Of a stretch of 9,026 bases of DNA, positions 1-6,865 are shown one piece after another. The notes beneath the pieces were generated by a model. The model worked only from the letters and a program-made list of their open reading frames with translations, did no database searches and was not told the origin of the DNA. This DNA comes from JBCBWG01 sp039817205 (GTDB taxonomy: Bacteria; Pseudomonadota; Alphaproteobacteria; Rhizobiales; Hyphomicrobiaceae), in assembly GCA_039817205.1 (NCBI GenBank), contig JBCBWG010000133.1:1-9026 (forward strand). The letters are read 5' to 3'. How positions within the stretch are numbered: the stretch's first letter is position 1; the number at the start of each line of letters is the position of its first letter. The position numbers were made by a program, and so were the translations under genes.

Positions 1-180
1 TACCGCCCTGCTCACTGGCAGTATCCTCGCGCCACGCCCATGACTTGCGCGCACTTCCTCCGTTGACTGCCCGAGAATGACCCCCGGAGGCCCACATGGC
101 CGCCTGATTTGACCACTCTCTGCACCAGAAAGGGCCAGCGCTAGTGGGGTGGCGAGGTTTGGGGAGCGGCCGTTGGTGGC
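1..180. other. Left-edge region with no supported gene
   Basis: All three plus-strand frames close early (stops at 41-43, 64-66 and 77-79), so the tail of an upstream gene could end here, but none of the short peptides is recognisable. I looked for SRP RNA, RNase P RNA, tmRNA and tRNA signatures and found none. A short AGGC/GCCT pairing (88-91 with 102-105) is too weak to call a terminator. Any promoter of the lipoprotein gene should lie here. A TTGACC at 109-114 has no credible -10 partner at normal spacing. Confidence 0.5.
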
Positions 181-1167
181 ATGCAATATTTGAGCCTTCA
201 TATGACTGTGGGACGGACCGTGCGCGTTTGCGTCGTTCTCGTGTGTGCGGGACTGCTCGCGGCGTGCGGACATGCTGACCGGCCCTACTATGAGGACGAC
301 TACGAACCGCAACGGTGGGGCTCCTTGAAAGACTCACCGCCGCGCCAGACAGCGCAGCGCCGGAACACCCGTTCGTCTGCGCATCGCAGCCGCCTGCGCG
401 CTGCACGCGCGCGTCGCGCGAGACAGAGATCTAGAGATCGATCAAGAGCCAGGGCCCAAGCGAGAACGCGGGCCCAGCAGAGGCAGCGGCGGATCGCACG
501 TTCGACAGAACCCCCGGTCGAGAAGAGTAGACGAACGCCAGCTCCATACGCTCAGCGCGTTGTGCCGCAACCGGCACCCGACACCCAGGTCGAAGACACC
601 CAGGTTCAACCGGCACGCCCCGCGGCGCCTCGCACACAAACGCCGCCTCTCACGTCGCCATCGCCGCCGATCGTTCGGCTTAACCCGCAATCGATTGAAC
701 CACCTGCTGGCGCGACCCAAAGGCAACGGCCTGAGCCGTCACCACCGCCAGCTCAGCGCATTGTGCCGACGGGACCAGAGACCGCGCAACCACCAGCGAC
801 TGCGGGGCGATTCGCACGACCAATCGCGCCAAATGCGGTCACCTGTCCAGAAGACAATGCTGCGTGTGAGCCTGCGGTTCGCGCGCTCCTGAGCGATGCG
901 GCTCGCGCCTGGGTCGAGCGCCCGGCGAAAGCGCAGGACTACGTCTCGGGCGCGCGGCTCGTTGCATACGATCAGCTGCGGGCGGACCTCACCTGCAAGG
1001 AACTGCTGATCGGCATTCAGGAAGCTCAGACAGCTGTTCTCGCGCTTGGTGCTGCGGTGGCTGATGAGAAGGCGCTCAACCGCGATCCATCGAAACTTCA
1101 AGCGGTCGCCGACATGGCCGGTCGCGTTGAAAGGCGGCTGACGTCAACGCGTGAGCAAAAGTGTTGA
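181..1167 (+). CDS. Arginine-rich lipoprotein of unknown function
   Basis: A 328-residue exported lipoprotein of no family I recognise. The N-terminus has an Arg-containing n-region, a hydrophobic stretch (about residues 14-27) and an L-A-A-C lipobox with the lipidated cysteine at residue 29. Residues 55-107 contain 22 arginines, no lysine and one acidic residue. Residues 111-217 form a Pro/Gln/Thr-rich, probably disordered linker. The C-terminal ~110 residues look folded and helical, with four cysteines (222, 229, 272 and the final residue 328) that could form two disulfides in the periplasm. I infer anchoring to the outer membrane, because residue +2 is Gly rather than Asp. An in-frame ATG at 202 gives a shorter, more typical signal peptide (Cys at 22). 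The ATG at 181 has a GGGGAG about 14 nt upstream, so the start is undecided. The gene converges on the minus-strand group and has its own hairpin downstream. The reading frame is probably real because signal peptide, lipobox and C-terminal domain share it; the function is unknown. Confidence 0.75.
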   Translation: MQYLSLHMTVGRTVRVCVVLVCAGLLAACGHADRPYYEDDYEPQRWGSLKDSPPRQTAQRRNTRSSAHRSRLRAARARRARQRSRDRSRARAQARTRAQQRQRRIARSTEPPVEKSRRTPAPYAQRVVPQPAPDTQVEDTQVQPARPAAPRTQTPPLTSPSPPIVRLNPQSIEPPAGATQRQRPEPSPPPAQRIVPTGPETAQPPATAGRFARPIAPNAVTCPEDNAACEPAVRALLSDAARAWVERPAKAQDYVSGARLVAYDQLRADLTCKELLIGIQEAQTAVLALGAAVADEKALNRDPSKLQAVADMAGRVERRLTSTREQKC

Positions 1168-1174
1168 AACGAAT

Positions 1175-1200
1175 TCGGGCGCACCGACTGGCGCGCCCGA
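1175..1200 (+). terminator. Rho-independent-like hairpin between convergent genes
   Basis: A perfect 8-bp GC-rich stem (TCGGGCGC at 1175-1182 with GCGCCCGA at 1193-1200) and a 10-nt loop begin 7 nt after the lipoprotein stop codon. The plus-strand sequence that follows (TGGTTGTTTGTTC) is T-rich but interrupted. On the other strand the hairpin is followed by TTCGTTTC and ACTTTT. It may therefore serve both the plus-strand lipoprotein gene and the convergent minus-strand gene ending at 1243. Confidence 0.6.
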
Positions 1201-1242
1201 TGGTTGTTTGTTCGCTGTGAGTTTTTCAATCCGGATGAGCAG

Positions 1243-2160
1243 CTACCGCACGCGGCGCGGGTTCATGTAGAGATCCGTTTCCTGCTTCTCGAGCTTCGGC
1301 TGATAATCGCCCTGCTGAACCGCTTTGGCGCACCGCTTGACGTGACTGCGACCGGCATCATTGAAGCAGAGCATGCCCGTGAAGGTTTTCAGCACATTCA
1401 AAAGCTGGCGATCGGCGTACTCTTTTTTCACGCGACAACGCCACTTGCCTGCAATCGAAAGTGCCGCCCCATCCAGCAAGCCGATCTTCTCGCCGCGCCC
1501 GTTGAAGATGAGGTAATCATCACCAAAGCGGATAAACTTCTGCCGGATGCGGTAAAACTCAAGCTTGCCGTCCTCGAGCAGAAAGAACGAAAACGTCTCC
1601 GGCATCAGCGGCCACTTGTTGGCTGACCGTTCGATATAGACGACCTGATCCTCGCCCGACGCATTCACTGAGTACGTTGCGACCGGTAGCATATTGGCAC
1701 CGATGGTCTGCTGAACCGAACGGGCAAGCATCAGATCCATGGTTGCGCGCCAGTTCAAGCCAGCCGTGAACATCTTAAAGACGAGCCGACGGTTGGTGCG
1801 CTCGTTCTCTGTCCACAGGTCCTTGCGATATGCGAGCAGACCTGTGCGTTTGCCGTCCTCAAGGATCTCGGCATAAACATCCATGTCTTTTGTGAACTGG
1901 CGCGACTTCGCCCGGTTCCGCGAGCGTTTAAAGATCCCGAACTCCGTCGGGTTCAAGTTGGTCAACCACACGTCGACAACGAAGTGGTGATACTCGGCGC
2001 TCGACCGAGACTGGCGCACAGCCTTGGCCGACCGCTTCTTTGACCGCTTCGGGGGTTCGGGAACCGACGAAATGCCGACGTCGGCTTCGGCGGTATCCCG
2101 TGCCGTTGTCTCGTGGCTAAGGTCCGCGTCGCGCAACGCATCGGGGCGATAGTCCTGCAT
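1243..2160 (-). CDS. Uncharacterised protein, possible LURP-one/Tubby-like fold
   Basis: A 305-residue protein with no signal peptide or membrane segment, so probably cytoplasmic. Residues 1-55 look disordered: an acidic first part, then a basic patch rich in Lys, Arg and Ser (38-54). The rest is a mixed beta-rich domain with many aromatic and basic residues. Residues 201-245 read like a LURP-one-related/Tubby C-terminal repeat: alternating strands, a FGDDYLIFNGRGEKIG motif, then a Gly-Lys-Trp-Arg strand. That assignment comes from pattern memory and is tentative. I chose the ATG at 2160 because GGAG lies 6 nt upstream; an ATG at 2172 and a GTG at 2187 are in frame but lack a ribosome-binding site. 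The gene is third in the minus-strand group, 84 nt after the SOUL gene. That gap is relatively AT-rich on its SOUL side (GTTAACAAATTGT at 2221-2233), so it could hold its own promoter. It ends with TAG, facing the lipoprotein gene. Confidence 0.8.
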   Translation of the reverse strand: MQDYRPDALRDADLSHETTARDTAEADVGISSVPEPPKRSKKRSAKAVRQSRSSAEYHHFVVDVWLTNLNPTEFGIFKRSRNRAKSRQFTKDMDVYAEILEDGKRTGLLAYRKDLWTENERTNRRLVFKMFTAGLNWRATMDLMLARSVQQTIGANMLPVATYSVNASGEDQVVYIERSANKWPLMPETFSFFLLEDGKLEFYRIRQKFIRFGDDYLIFNGRGEKIGLLDGAALSIAGKWRCRVKKEYADRQLLNVLKTFTGMLCFNDAGRSHVKRCAKAVQQGDYQPKLEKQETDLYMNPRRVR

Positions 2161-2166
2161 GCTGAT

Positions 2167-2170
2167 CTCC
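2167..2170 (-). promoter_or_regulatory. Shine-Dalgarno deciding the start at 2160
   Basis: On the minus strand GGAG stands 6 nt before the ATG at 2160. The two upstream in-frame candidates (ATG 2172, GTG 2187) have no comparable purine motif, which favours the 305-residue form of the uncharacterised protein. Confidence 0.6.
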
Positions 2171-2244
2171 ATCTTCGGAAACGACACACGCGGGACAACA
2201 ATCGAATCAGTTTGGAAGACGTTAACAAATTGTGTACGACCACC

Positions 2245-2850
2245 CTACTCGCTCAATGGCAAAAGCATTTCATTGCGCCGTGCAAACGGGACCGTCATCG
2301 GGGGATTGTAGGCGGCATAAATAGGCGGACCCGCGGGTTTGAGACCGGCTCGCTGAACGGCTTCGGTCAGTTTCGCTCCAAGTCGCTCACGCCGGCTGCG
2401 GGTGGCGAGCCACGAAAATCTCAGAGCCGCGACCTGCAATTCATCGCGCTGATAGACCTTGACCTCGGTCTGTTTGGGCGCCGGTGCCGCATCAGGTTGA
2501 ATGTCCTTTGGCAAAACAAACGCCATCTTCGTGCGCCCCGACGTCTCGTCGATGAGCACTGGTGCGGTCATTGCGATGTCTCGGCTTTCCGCGTTCCCGC
2601 CAAAAATGTAGCGCGCGAGCCTCCGAAAGGCCGTCGAGTCCGATGCGTTCCCCGGCGCACCAGCCACCGTTTCGGCCAACATCAACTTCGGATAAGCGCG
2701 CACCTCGAAACCATCATAGGTTTTCACGACCCGGTACGGCGCCTCCTCCAAATTCCAGACAACGGCGTAACTCGCGATCGTCCAGACCGCGAACACAGCG
2801 ACGAGACCTCCGCCAACCCAAACCATCCAACGCCTGCGTTTCTTGCTCAT
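2245..2850 (-). CDS. Membrane-anchored SOUL-family heme-binding-like protein
   Basis: A 201-residue member of the SOUL/heme-binding-protein family, whose eukaryotic members bind heme or tetrapyrroles; bacterial roles are poorly known. The N-terminus is Lys-Lys-Arg-Arg-Arg followed by one hydrophobic helix (about residues 9-32). By the positive-inside rule this puts the C-terminal domain in the periplasm, anchored to the inner membrane. The SOUL domain spans roughly 34-199, with family hallmarks: an E-x-PYRVVKTYDGFEVRAYP start, FGGN...DIAMTAPV in the middle and NPPMTVPFARRNEM at the end. The whole protein contains no histidine and no cysteine, so the usual axial heme ligands are absent. I chose the ATG at 2850 because AAGGTGA precedes it by 8 nt; a TTG at 2916 would overlap yggS and push the basic/hydrophobic anchor inward. 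It starts 13 nt after the yggS stop, so co-translation with yggS is very likely. Family assignment is firm; ligand and role are not. Confidence 0.92.
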   Translation of the reverse strand: MSKKRRRWMVWVGGGLVAVFAVWTIASYAVVWNLEEAPYRVVKTYDGFEVRAYPKLMLAETVAGAPGNASDSTAFRRLARYIFGGNAESRDIAMTAPVLIDETSGRTKMAFVLPKDIQPDAAPAPKQTEVKVYQRDELQVAALRFSWLATRSRRERLGAKLTEAVQRAGLKPAGPPIYAAYNPPMTVPFARRNEMLLPLSE

Positions 2851-2858
2851 AGCAACGT

Positions 2859-2865
2859 TCACCTT
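2859..2865 (-). promoter_or_regulatory. SOUL-gene Shine-Dalgarno overlapping the yggS stop
   Basis: The minus-strand sequence AAGGTGA, 8 nt before the SOUL ATG, shares its first two bases with the TAA stop of yggS (2864-2866). A ribosome ending yggS would sit on the SOUL initiation site, which suggests translational coupling. Confidence 0.7.
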
Positions 2866-3529
2866 ACCCACGCGCGCCAAAGAGAGCCGAGCCAACGCGG
2901 ACGTAGTTGGCGCCAAACTGAACGGCGGTTTCGAAGTCAGCGCTCATGCCCATCGATAACTCAGACACTTCGTGGTCGGCTGCGAGCTTGGCGAGAAACG
3001 CGAAGTGCGGTGCCGGGGCATCATCAAACGGCGGAATGCACATGAGGCCCGCGATACCGAGACCGCATTCCCCACGGCAAAGCTCGAGAAGTGCGCCAAG
3101 ATCAGTCGCATCAACGCCCGCCTTCTGGTCTTCAGCACCGACGTTGACCTGAACGAAAAGCTTCAGCCGCCGTCCCTGTTTTTTCATTTCAGTGGCCAAC
3201 GCGCGGGCAATCTTCGGGCGATCAACCGTGTGAATAACGTCGAACAGCGCCACCGCGTCGGCCGCCTTGTTCGACTGTAACGGCCCGATCAGATGCAGAA
3301 CCGTATCCGGAAAATCTGCTTTCAGCTCGGGCCATTTGCCCTGGCTCTCCTGCACTCGGTTCTCGCCGAAATGGATCTGCCCTGCCTCAAGAAACGGCCG
3401 AATCACAGGCGCATCGAAGGTTTTGGAGACGGCGATCAGCGTCGTCGCATCCGGATCGCGATCGACCTCGTGTGCTGCGGCCGCAATCTTCGCCTGAACC
3501 TCGGAAATCCGTGTCGCCGGATTGGTCAC
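2864..3529 (-). CDS. yggS: YggS/PLPBP-family pyridoxal phosphate homeostasis protein
   Basis: A 221-residue cytoplasmic PLP-binding protein of the YggS/PROSC family, a single TIM-barrel related to the N-terminal domain of alanine racemase. Family members bind PLP and keep vitamin B6 and amino/keto-acid pools in balance; no enzymatic activity is established. The PLP lysine is Lys36 in the AVSKT motif. Other family signatures follow in order: HFGENRVQE (53-61), HLIGPLQSNK (79-88), the GLMCIPP strand, then LSMGMSADFE and the phosphate-binding YVRVGSALFG end. The length is normal (about 220-235 in the family). The start is GTG at 3529, supported by GAGGTG 5 nt upstream. It is the first gene of the minus-strand group, divergent from leuS and closely followed by the SOUL gene. 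Older databases often label this family alanine racemase; the second domain required for that activity is absent. Confidence 0.95.
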   Translation of the reverse strand: MTNPATRISEVQAKIAAAAHEVDRDPDATTLIAVSKTFDAPVIRPFLEAGQIHFGENRVQESQGKWPELKADFPDTVLHLIGPLQSNKAADAVALFDVIHTVDRPKIARALATEMKKQGRRLKLFVQVNVGAEDQKAGVDATDLGALLELCRGECGLGIAGLMCIPPFDDAPAPHFAFLAKLAADHEVSELSMGMSADFETAVQFGANYVRVGSALFGARG

Positions 3530-3687
3530 CCTGTCACCTCACTTGTCCCGTCTGACCGACCGAACTCGGTCTGCCGGACCGCCGCTTGACCGTTCAGACC
3601 TTTCGCGCTTGGTACGCGCCGACACCTGGAAAGCGATCGTTTTTGCGGTGAACCGCCCTCACATCGAAGAGTTAGAGCAGCCGAACC
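3530..3687. promoter_or_regulatory. Divergent yggS/leuS spacer with inverted repeat
   Basis: This 158-bp spacer must carry the promoters for both yggS (leftward) and leuS (rightward) unless either is read from further away. It contains a 14-bp inverted repeat, GACCGA-AC-TCGGTC (3558-3571), with an overlapping extra GACCGA at 3554-3559; this could be an operator. A TTGACC at 3586-3591 resembles a -35 box, but the hexamer 17 nt downstream (TTGGTA) is a poor -10, so I do not call a specific promoter. No leucine-codon leader peptide or T-box-like structure is visible before leuS. Confidence 0.5.
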
Positions 3688-6303
3688 ATGGCATCTGAAC
3701 GCTATAATGCACCGGATCGCGAGGCGCACTGGCAGTCCGTCTGGGCCGATCGCGAAACATTTGTCACGGCGACCGACCCGTCAAAGCCGAAGTGTTACGT
3801 GCTCGAGATGTTCCCCTACCCATCCGGCCGCATTCATATGGGGCACGTGCGCAATTACGCGATGGGCGATGTGCTCGCCCGATACAAACGCGCCAAGGGG
3901 TTCAATGTGCTGCACCCGATGGGCTGGGATGCATTCGGCATGCCGGCGGAAAACGCGGCGATGCAGAACAAGACACATCCCGGCACATGGACCTATGCAA
4001 ACATCGACACGATGAAAGCGCAGTTGAAGTCGATGGGGCTTGCGCTCGATTGGTCGCGCGAGTTCGCCACCTGCGATGTCGGTTACTACAAGCACCAGCA
4101 GAAGCTCTTTATCGACATGCTGGACAAGGGCCTCGTTTACCGCAAGGCCTCGAAGGTCAATTGGGACCCGGTTGATCAAACCGTGCTCGCAAACGAGCAG
4201 GTCATCGACGGCAAAGGCTGGCGGTCGGGCGCTGATGTGGAACAGCGCGAGCTGACGCAATGGTTCTTCAAAATCACGGACTACGCCGACGACCTTCTGG
4301 AAGCGCTCGACGGCCTCAAAGACTGGCCCGAAAAAGTGCGCACGATGCAGGCCAACTGGATCGGGAAATCACGTGGCCTTGCGATGGGGTTCACGCTGAC
4401 CGAGGCCGTCCACGGTTTCGAGACCATCGACATTTATACGACCCGGCCCGACACCCTTGCCGGTGCGAGTTTCATTGCCATCGCGCCAGAGCACCCGCTG
4501 TCGAAAGCGCTGGCCGAGGAGAACGACGAACTGGCAGCGTTCAACGTCGAGGTCCGCAAGTCCGGGACATCAGCCGAAGAAATCGAGCGCGCAGACAAGC
4601 TCGGCTTTGACACGGGCTTAAAGGTCAAGCACCCGCTCTATGAGGGGCAGACGCTCCCCGTCTACGTCGCGAACTTTGTGCTGATGGACTATGGAACCGG
4701 GGCGATTTTCGCATGTCCCGCGCATGACCAGCGCGATCTTGATTTCGCGCGCAAATACGCTCTGCCCGTCATCGATACGTTTCTTGCCCTCGAGGACGGG
4801 CAACCGGTCGCTGACGAGGCCTTCGTGCCACCGAAGACCGAGACCGTCCAATGGATCAACCAACCGGCGGGGATCGAGGTTGCGACGGGCCAGGAGGCGA
4901 TCGATGCAACCATCGATTGGGCCGAGCGCCGAGATCTTGGGACGGGCCAAACCCAATTCCGGCTCCGCGACTGGGGCATTTCGCGTCAACGCTACTGGGG
5001 CTGCCCGATCCCGGTTGTCCACTGCGAAACTTGCGGCGTTGTTCCCGAAAAGACTGAGAACCTGCCCGTTCAGCTTCCGGACGACGTCGACTTCGATACG
5101 CCTGGCAACCCGCTCGACCGTCATCCGACGTGGCGCGCCGTGCCGTGCCCGACATGCGGAAGTCCAGCCAAGCGCGAAACGGACACCATGGACACCTTTG
5201 TGGACTCGTCCTGGTACTTCGCACGCTTTGCGGATCCGACCGCAGAGACACCAACCAACAAAGAGGCCGCTGACTACTGGCTACCCGTTGACCAGTATAT
5301 CGGCGGTATTGAGCACGCGATCCTGCACCTTCTGTACGCGCGCTTTTTCGCCCGGGCCATGGGCGCCACGGGTCATCTGCCGACAGACCTGACGGAACCC
5401 TTCGCCGCTCTGTTCACCCAAGGCATGGTAACGCACGAATGTTATTTCCGGCGCGGTTCGGACGGGAAGGTGGAGTGGTTTGAGCCAGACCGTGTCGTCA
5501 TTGAAGAGGAACCGGACCGCCGCACTGCCAAATTGGTCGACAGCGGCGAAGCGGTCGAGATTGGCGACATCGTCAAGATGTCGAAGTCGAAGAAGAATGT
5601 GATCGATCCCGACGACATCATTGCGGGATACGGGGCCGATTGCGCGCGGTGGTTTATGCTCTCGGACAGTCCACCGGAGCGAGACGTTCAGTGGACAGAA
5701 GCGGGCGTTCAAGGAGCCAACCGCTTCATTCAGCGCGTGTGGCGGCTCGTCAACGAGATCGCCGACCGCGTTCCGGAGCAAAATGACAAGGCCCCAGCCT
5801 CCTTTTCCGGGGATGCACTTGCTCTGCGGCGCGCCGCGCATCGGGCGCTTGATAAAAGCGGCAATAACATCGAGAGCCTCCGCTTCAACGTTGCCGTCGC
5901 TCAACTCTACGAGTTGGCAAACGCCGTTCAAACCGGGCTCGGAAAATCCGGAGACGGTCTTGAGTGGGCCCTTCGAGAGGCCGGAGAAATCCTGACGATC
6001 CTCGTCGGGCCGATGATGCCACACCTGGGCGAAGAGTGCTGGGCGCGGCTCGGCTACAACACCTTACTCGCCGATCATCCCTGGCCGACCGCTGAACCGG
6101 CCCTCTTAATTGACGATCAAATTAAGCTTGCCGTACAGGTGAATGGCAAACGGCGGGACGAAATCACAATCGCGCGCGATGCGTCGAAAGAAGATGTCGA
6201 GGCCGCCGCCTTGGCGCTGGAAAGCGTCCAAAAGACCTTGGACGGCAATGCACCGAAGAAGGTGATCGTCGTGCCGCAAAGGATCGTCAATGTTGTCGCT
6301 TAA
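3688..6303 (+). CDS. leuS: Leucyl-tRNA synthetase
   Basis: An 871-residue class I aminoacyl-tRNA synthetase that charges tRNA-Leu with leucine in the cytoplasm. The length is normal for the bacterial enzyme (E. coli about 860). The HIGH motif is HMGH at 50-53, in the usual PYPSGRIHMGH context. The CP1 editing domain has the Thr-rich TTRPDT motif (251-256) and GTGAIFACPAHDQRD, with Asp347 matching the conserved editing aspartate. A zinc module has two Cys-x2-Cys pairs (446/449 and 487/490). DTFVDSSWYF follows, and KMSKS is intact at 630-634. The C-terminal part carries the anticodon-binding helices and the small terminal domain. The start is ATG 3688; the Shine-Dalgarno is weak (GAG about 10 nt upstream), but the N-terminus matches the family. 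The stop at 6301-6303 lies inside lptE, so the two genes overlap by 14 nt. Nothing looks truncated. Confidence 0.99.
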   Translation: MASERYNAPDREAHWQSVWADRETFVTATDPSKPKCYVLEMFPYPSGRIHMGHVRNYAMGDVLARYKRAKGFNVLHPMGWDAFGMPAENAAMQNKTHPGTWTYANIDTMKAQLKSMGLALDWSREFATCDVGYYKHQQKLFIDMLDKGLVYRKASKVNWDPVDQTVLANEQVIDGKGWRSGADVEQRELTQWFFKITDYADDLLEALDGLKDWPEKVRTMQANWIGKSRGLAMGFTLTEAVHGFETIDIYTTRPDTLAGASFIAIAPEHPLSKALAEENDELAAFNVEVRKSGTSAEEIERADKLGFDTGLKVKHPLYEGQTLPVYVANFVLMDYGTGAIFACPAHDQRDLDFARKYALPVIDTFLALEDGQPVADEAFVPPKTETVQWINQPAGIEVATGQEAIDATIDWAERRDLGTGQTQFRLRDWGISRQRYWGCPIPVVHCETCGVVPEKTENLPVQLPDDVDFDTPGNPLDRHPTWRAVPCPTCGSPAKRETDTMDTFVDSSWYFARFADPTAETPTNKEAADYWLPVDQYIGGIEHAILHLLYARFFARAMGATGHLPTDLTEPFAALFTQGMVTHECYFRRGSDGKVEWFEPDRVVIEEEPDRRTAKLVDSGEAVEIGDIVKMSKSKKNVIDPDDIIAGYGADCARWFMLSDSPPERDVQWTEAGVQGANRFIQRVWRLVNEIADRVPEQNDKAPASFSGDALALRRAAHRALDKSGNNIESLRFNVAVAQLYELANAVQTGLGKSGDGLEWALREAGEILTILVGPMMPHLGEECWARLGYNTLLADHPWPTAEPALLIDDQIKLAVQVNGKRRDEITIARDASKEDVEAAALALESVQKTLDGNAPKKVIVVPQRIVNVVA
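6278..6283 (+). promoter_or_regulatory. lptE Shine-Dalgarno inside the leuS 3' end
   Basis: AAAGGA lies 6 nt before the lptE ATG at 6290, within the last codons of leuS. It supports the 6290 start and translational coupling of lptE to leuS. Confidence 0.6.
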
Positions 6304-6853
6304 CGATCTCCGAAACGCTTTTGCCGGTCGGACCACGCTCCGACGGTCGACAGCTGGTGCCGTCATCACGGCCGCTTTGGTACTCGGCGGGTGCACGGCT
6401 GGTTTCGCGCCAATGTATGCGGCGCGGGACGCCGGTGGAGCGGGCCTTTCGGAGAAGTTGAAGTCTGTCAGCCTTGCGACGATCCCCGGTCGGGTCGGCC
6501 AACAGATCCGCAATGAGCTGATCTTCGCGACACGGGGTGGGTCTGAAGAGAGCGTCGCGCAAGCCTACCGCCTGGAAATCTCAATCCGGGAGCGCAAGGG
6601 CACCTCGCTGGTCGATCGCACCGGCGACTCGATCGGTCAGACCTACCTGCTCGATGCGAACTTCCGCTTGATCAACACGGCAGACGGTACGATCGCGCTT
6701 AGAGGTCAAAGCTCAGCGCGCGCCGCGATCCAGAAGTTCACCACCATTTACTCGAACGTTCGCGCACTCAGGGATGCCCAGGACCGCGCCGCGCGGACCG
6801 TTGCAACGGATCTCAAAGTACGCCTTGAGACGTTCTTGGCGACCCAGGTTTGA
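6290..6853 (+). CDS. lptE: LPS-assembly lipoprotein LptE
   Basis: A 187-residue outer-membrane lipoprotein. In characterised systems LptE plugs the LptD barrel and helps deliver lipopolysaccharide to the cell surface. The N-terminus has a basic n-region, a hydrophobic stretch (about residues 21-32) and an L-G-G-C lipobox with Cys35. After it come GFAPMYA and IPGRVGQQIRNELIF (about residues 39-78), typical of alphaproteobacterial LptE. The body alternates beta strands (AYRLEISI, TYLLDANFRLI) with helices and ends in an amphipathic helix rich in Arg and Ala. It overlaps leuS by 14 nt and is followed 12 nt later by holA, as commonly seen in alphaproteobacteria. The signal sequence is slightly long, so a TTG at 6293 is possible, but the ATG has the better ribosome-binding site. 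The protein is divergent from E. coli LptE, so the call rests on lipobox, motif and context together. Confidence 0.9.
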   Translation: MLSLNDLRNAFAGRTTLRRSTAGAVITAALVLGGCTAGFAPMYAARDAGGAGLSEKLKSVSLATIPGRVGQQIRNELIFATRGGSEESVAQAYRLEISIRERKGTSLVDRTGDSIGQTYLLDANFRLINTADGTIALRGQSSARAAIQKFTTIYSNVRALRDAQDRAARTVATDLKVRLETFLATQV

Positions 6854-6865
6854 TCGGCGCCAATC

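Noticed and set aside
1..180. Possible small structured RNA gene at the left edge
   Set aside because: No signature of SRP RNA, RNase P RNA, tmRNA, 6S RNA or tRNA was found, and no convincing long stem could be drawn.
2113..3045. A 310-codon open frame on the plus strand
   Set aside because: It lies opposite the well-supported SOUL and yggS genes, its product has no recognisable domain, and it is rich in Arg, Pro and His as expected for antisense of GC-rich coding DNA.
2864..3529. Annotation of the YggS-family protein as alanine racemase
   Set aside because: The protein is a single PLP barrel of 221 residues and lacks the C-terminal beta domain that completes the alanine racemase active site; all motifs match YggS/PLPBP.
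3586..3614. Sigma-70-type promoter for leuS (TTGACC with TTGGTA)
   Set aside because: The -35-like hexamer is good, but the hexamer at 17-bp spacing matches the -10 consensus poorly, and adjacent spacings are no better.
4691..5392. A 233-codon plus-strand frame within leuS
   Set aside because: It is out of frame with an unambiguous synthetase sequence and has Arg/Ser/Pro-rich composition typical of a shifted frame.
5281..6024. A 247-codon open frame on the minus strand within leuS
   Set aside because: It lies entirely antisense to conserved leuS sequence including KMSKS; no domain is recognisable, so it is best explained as a shadow.
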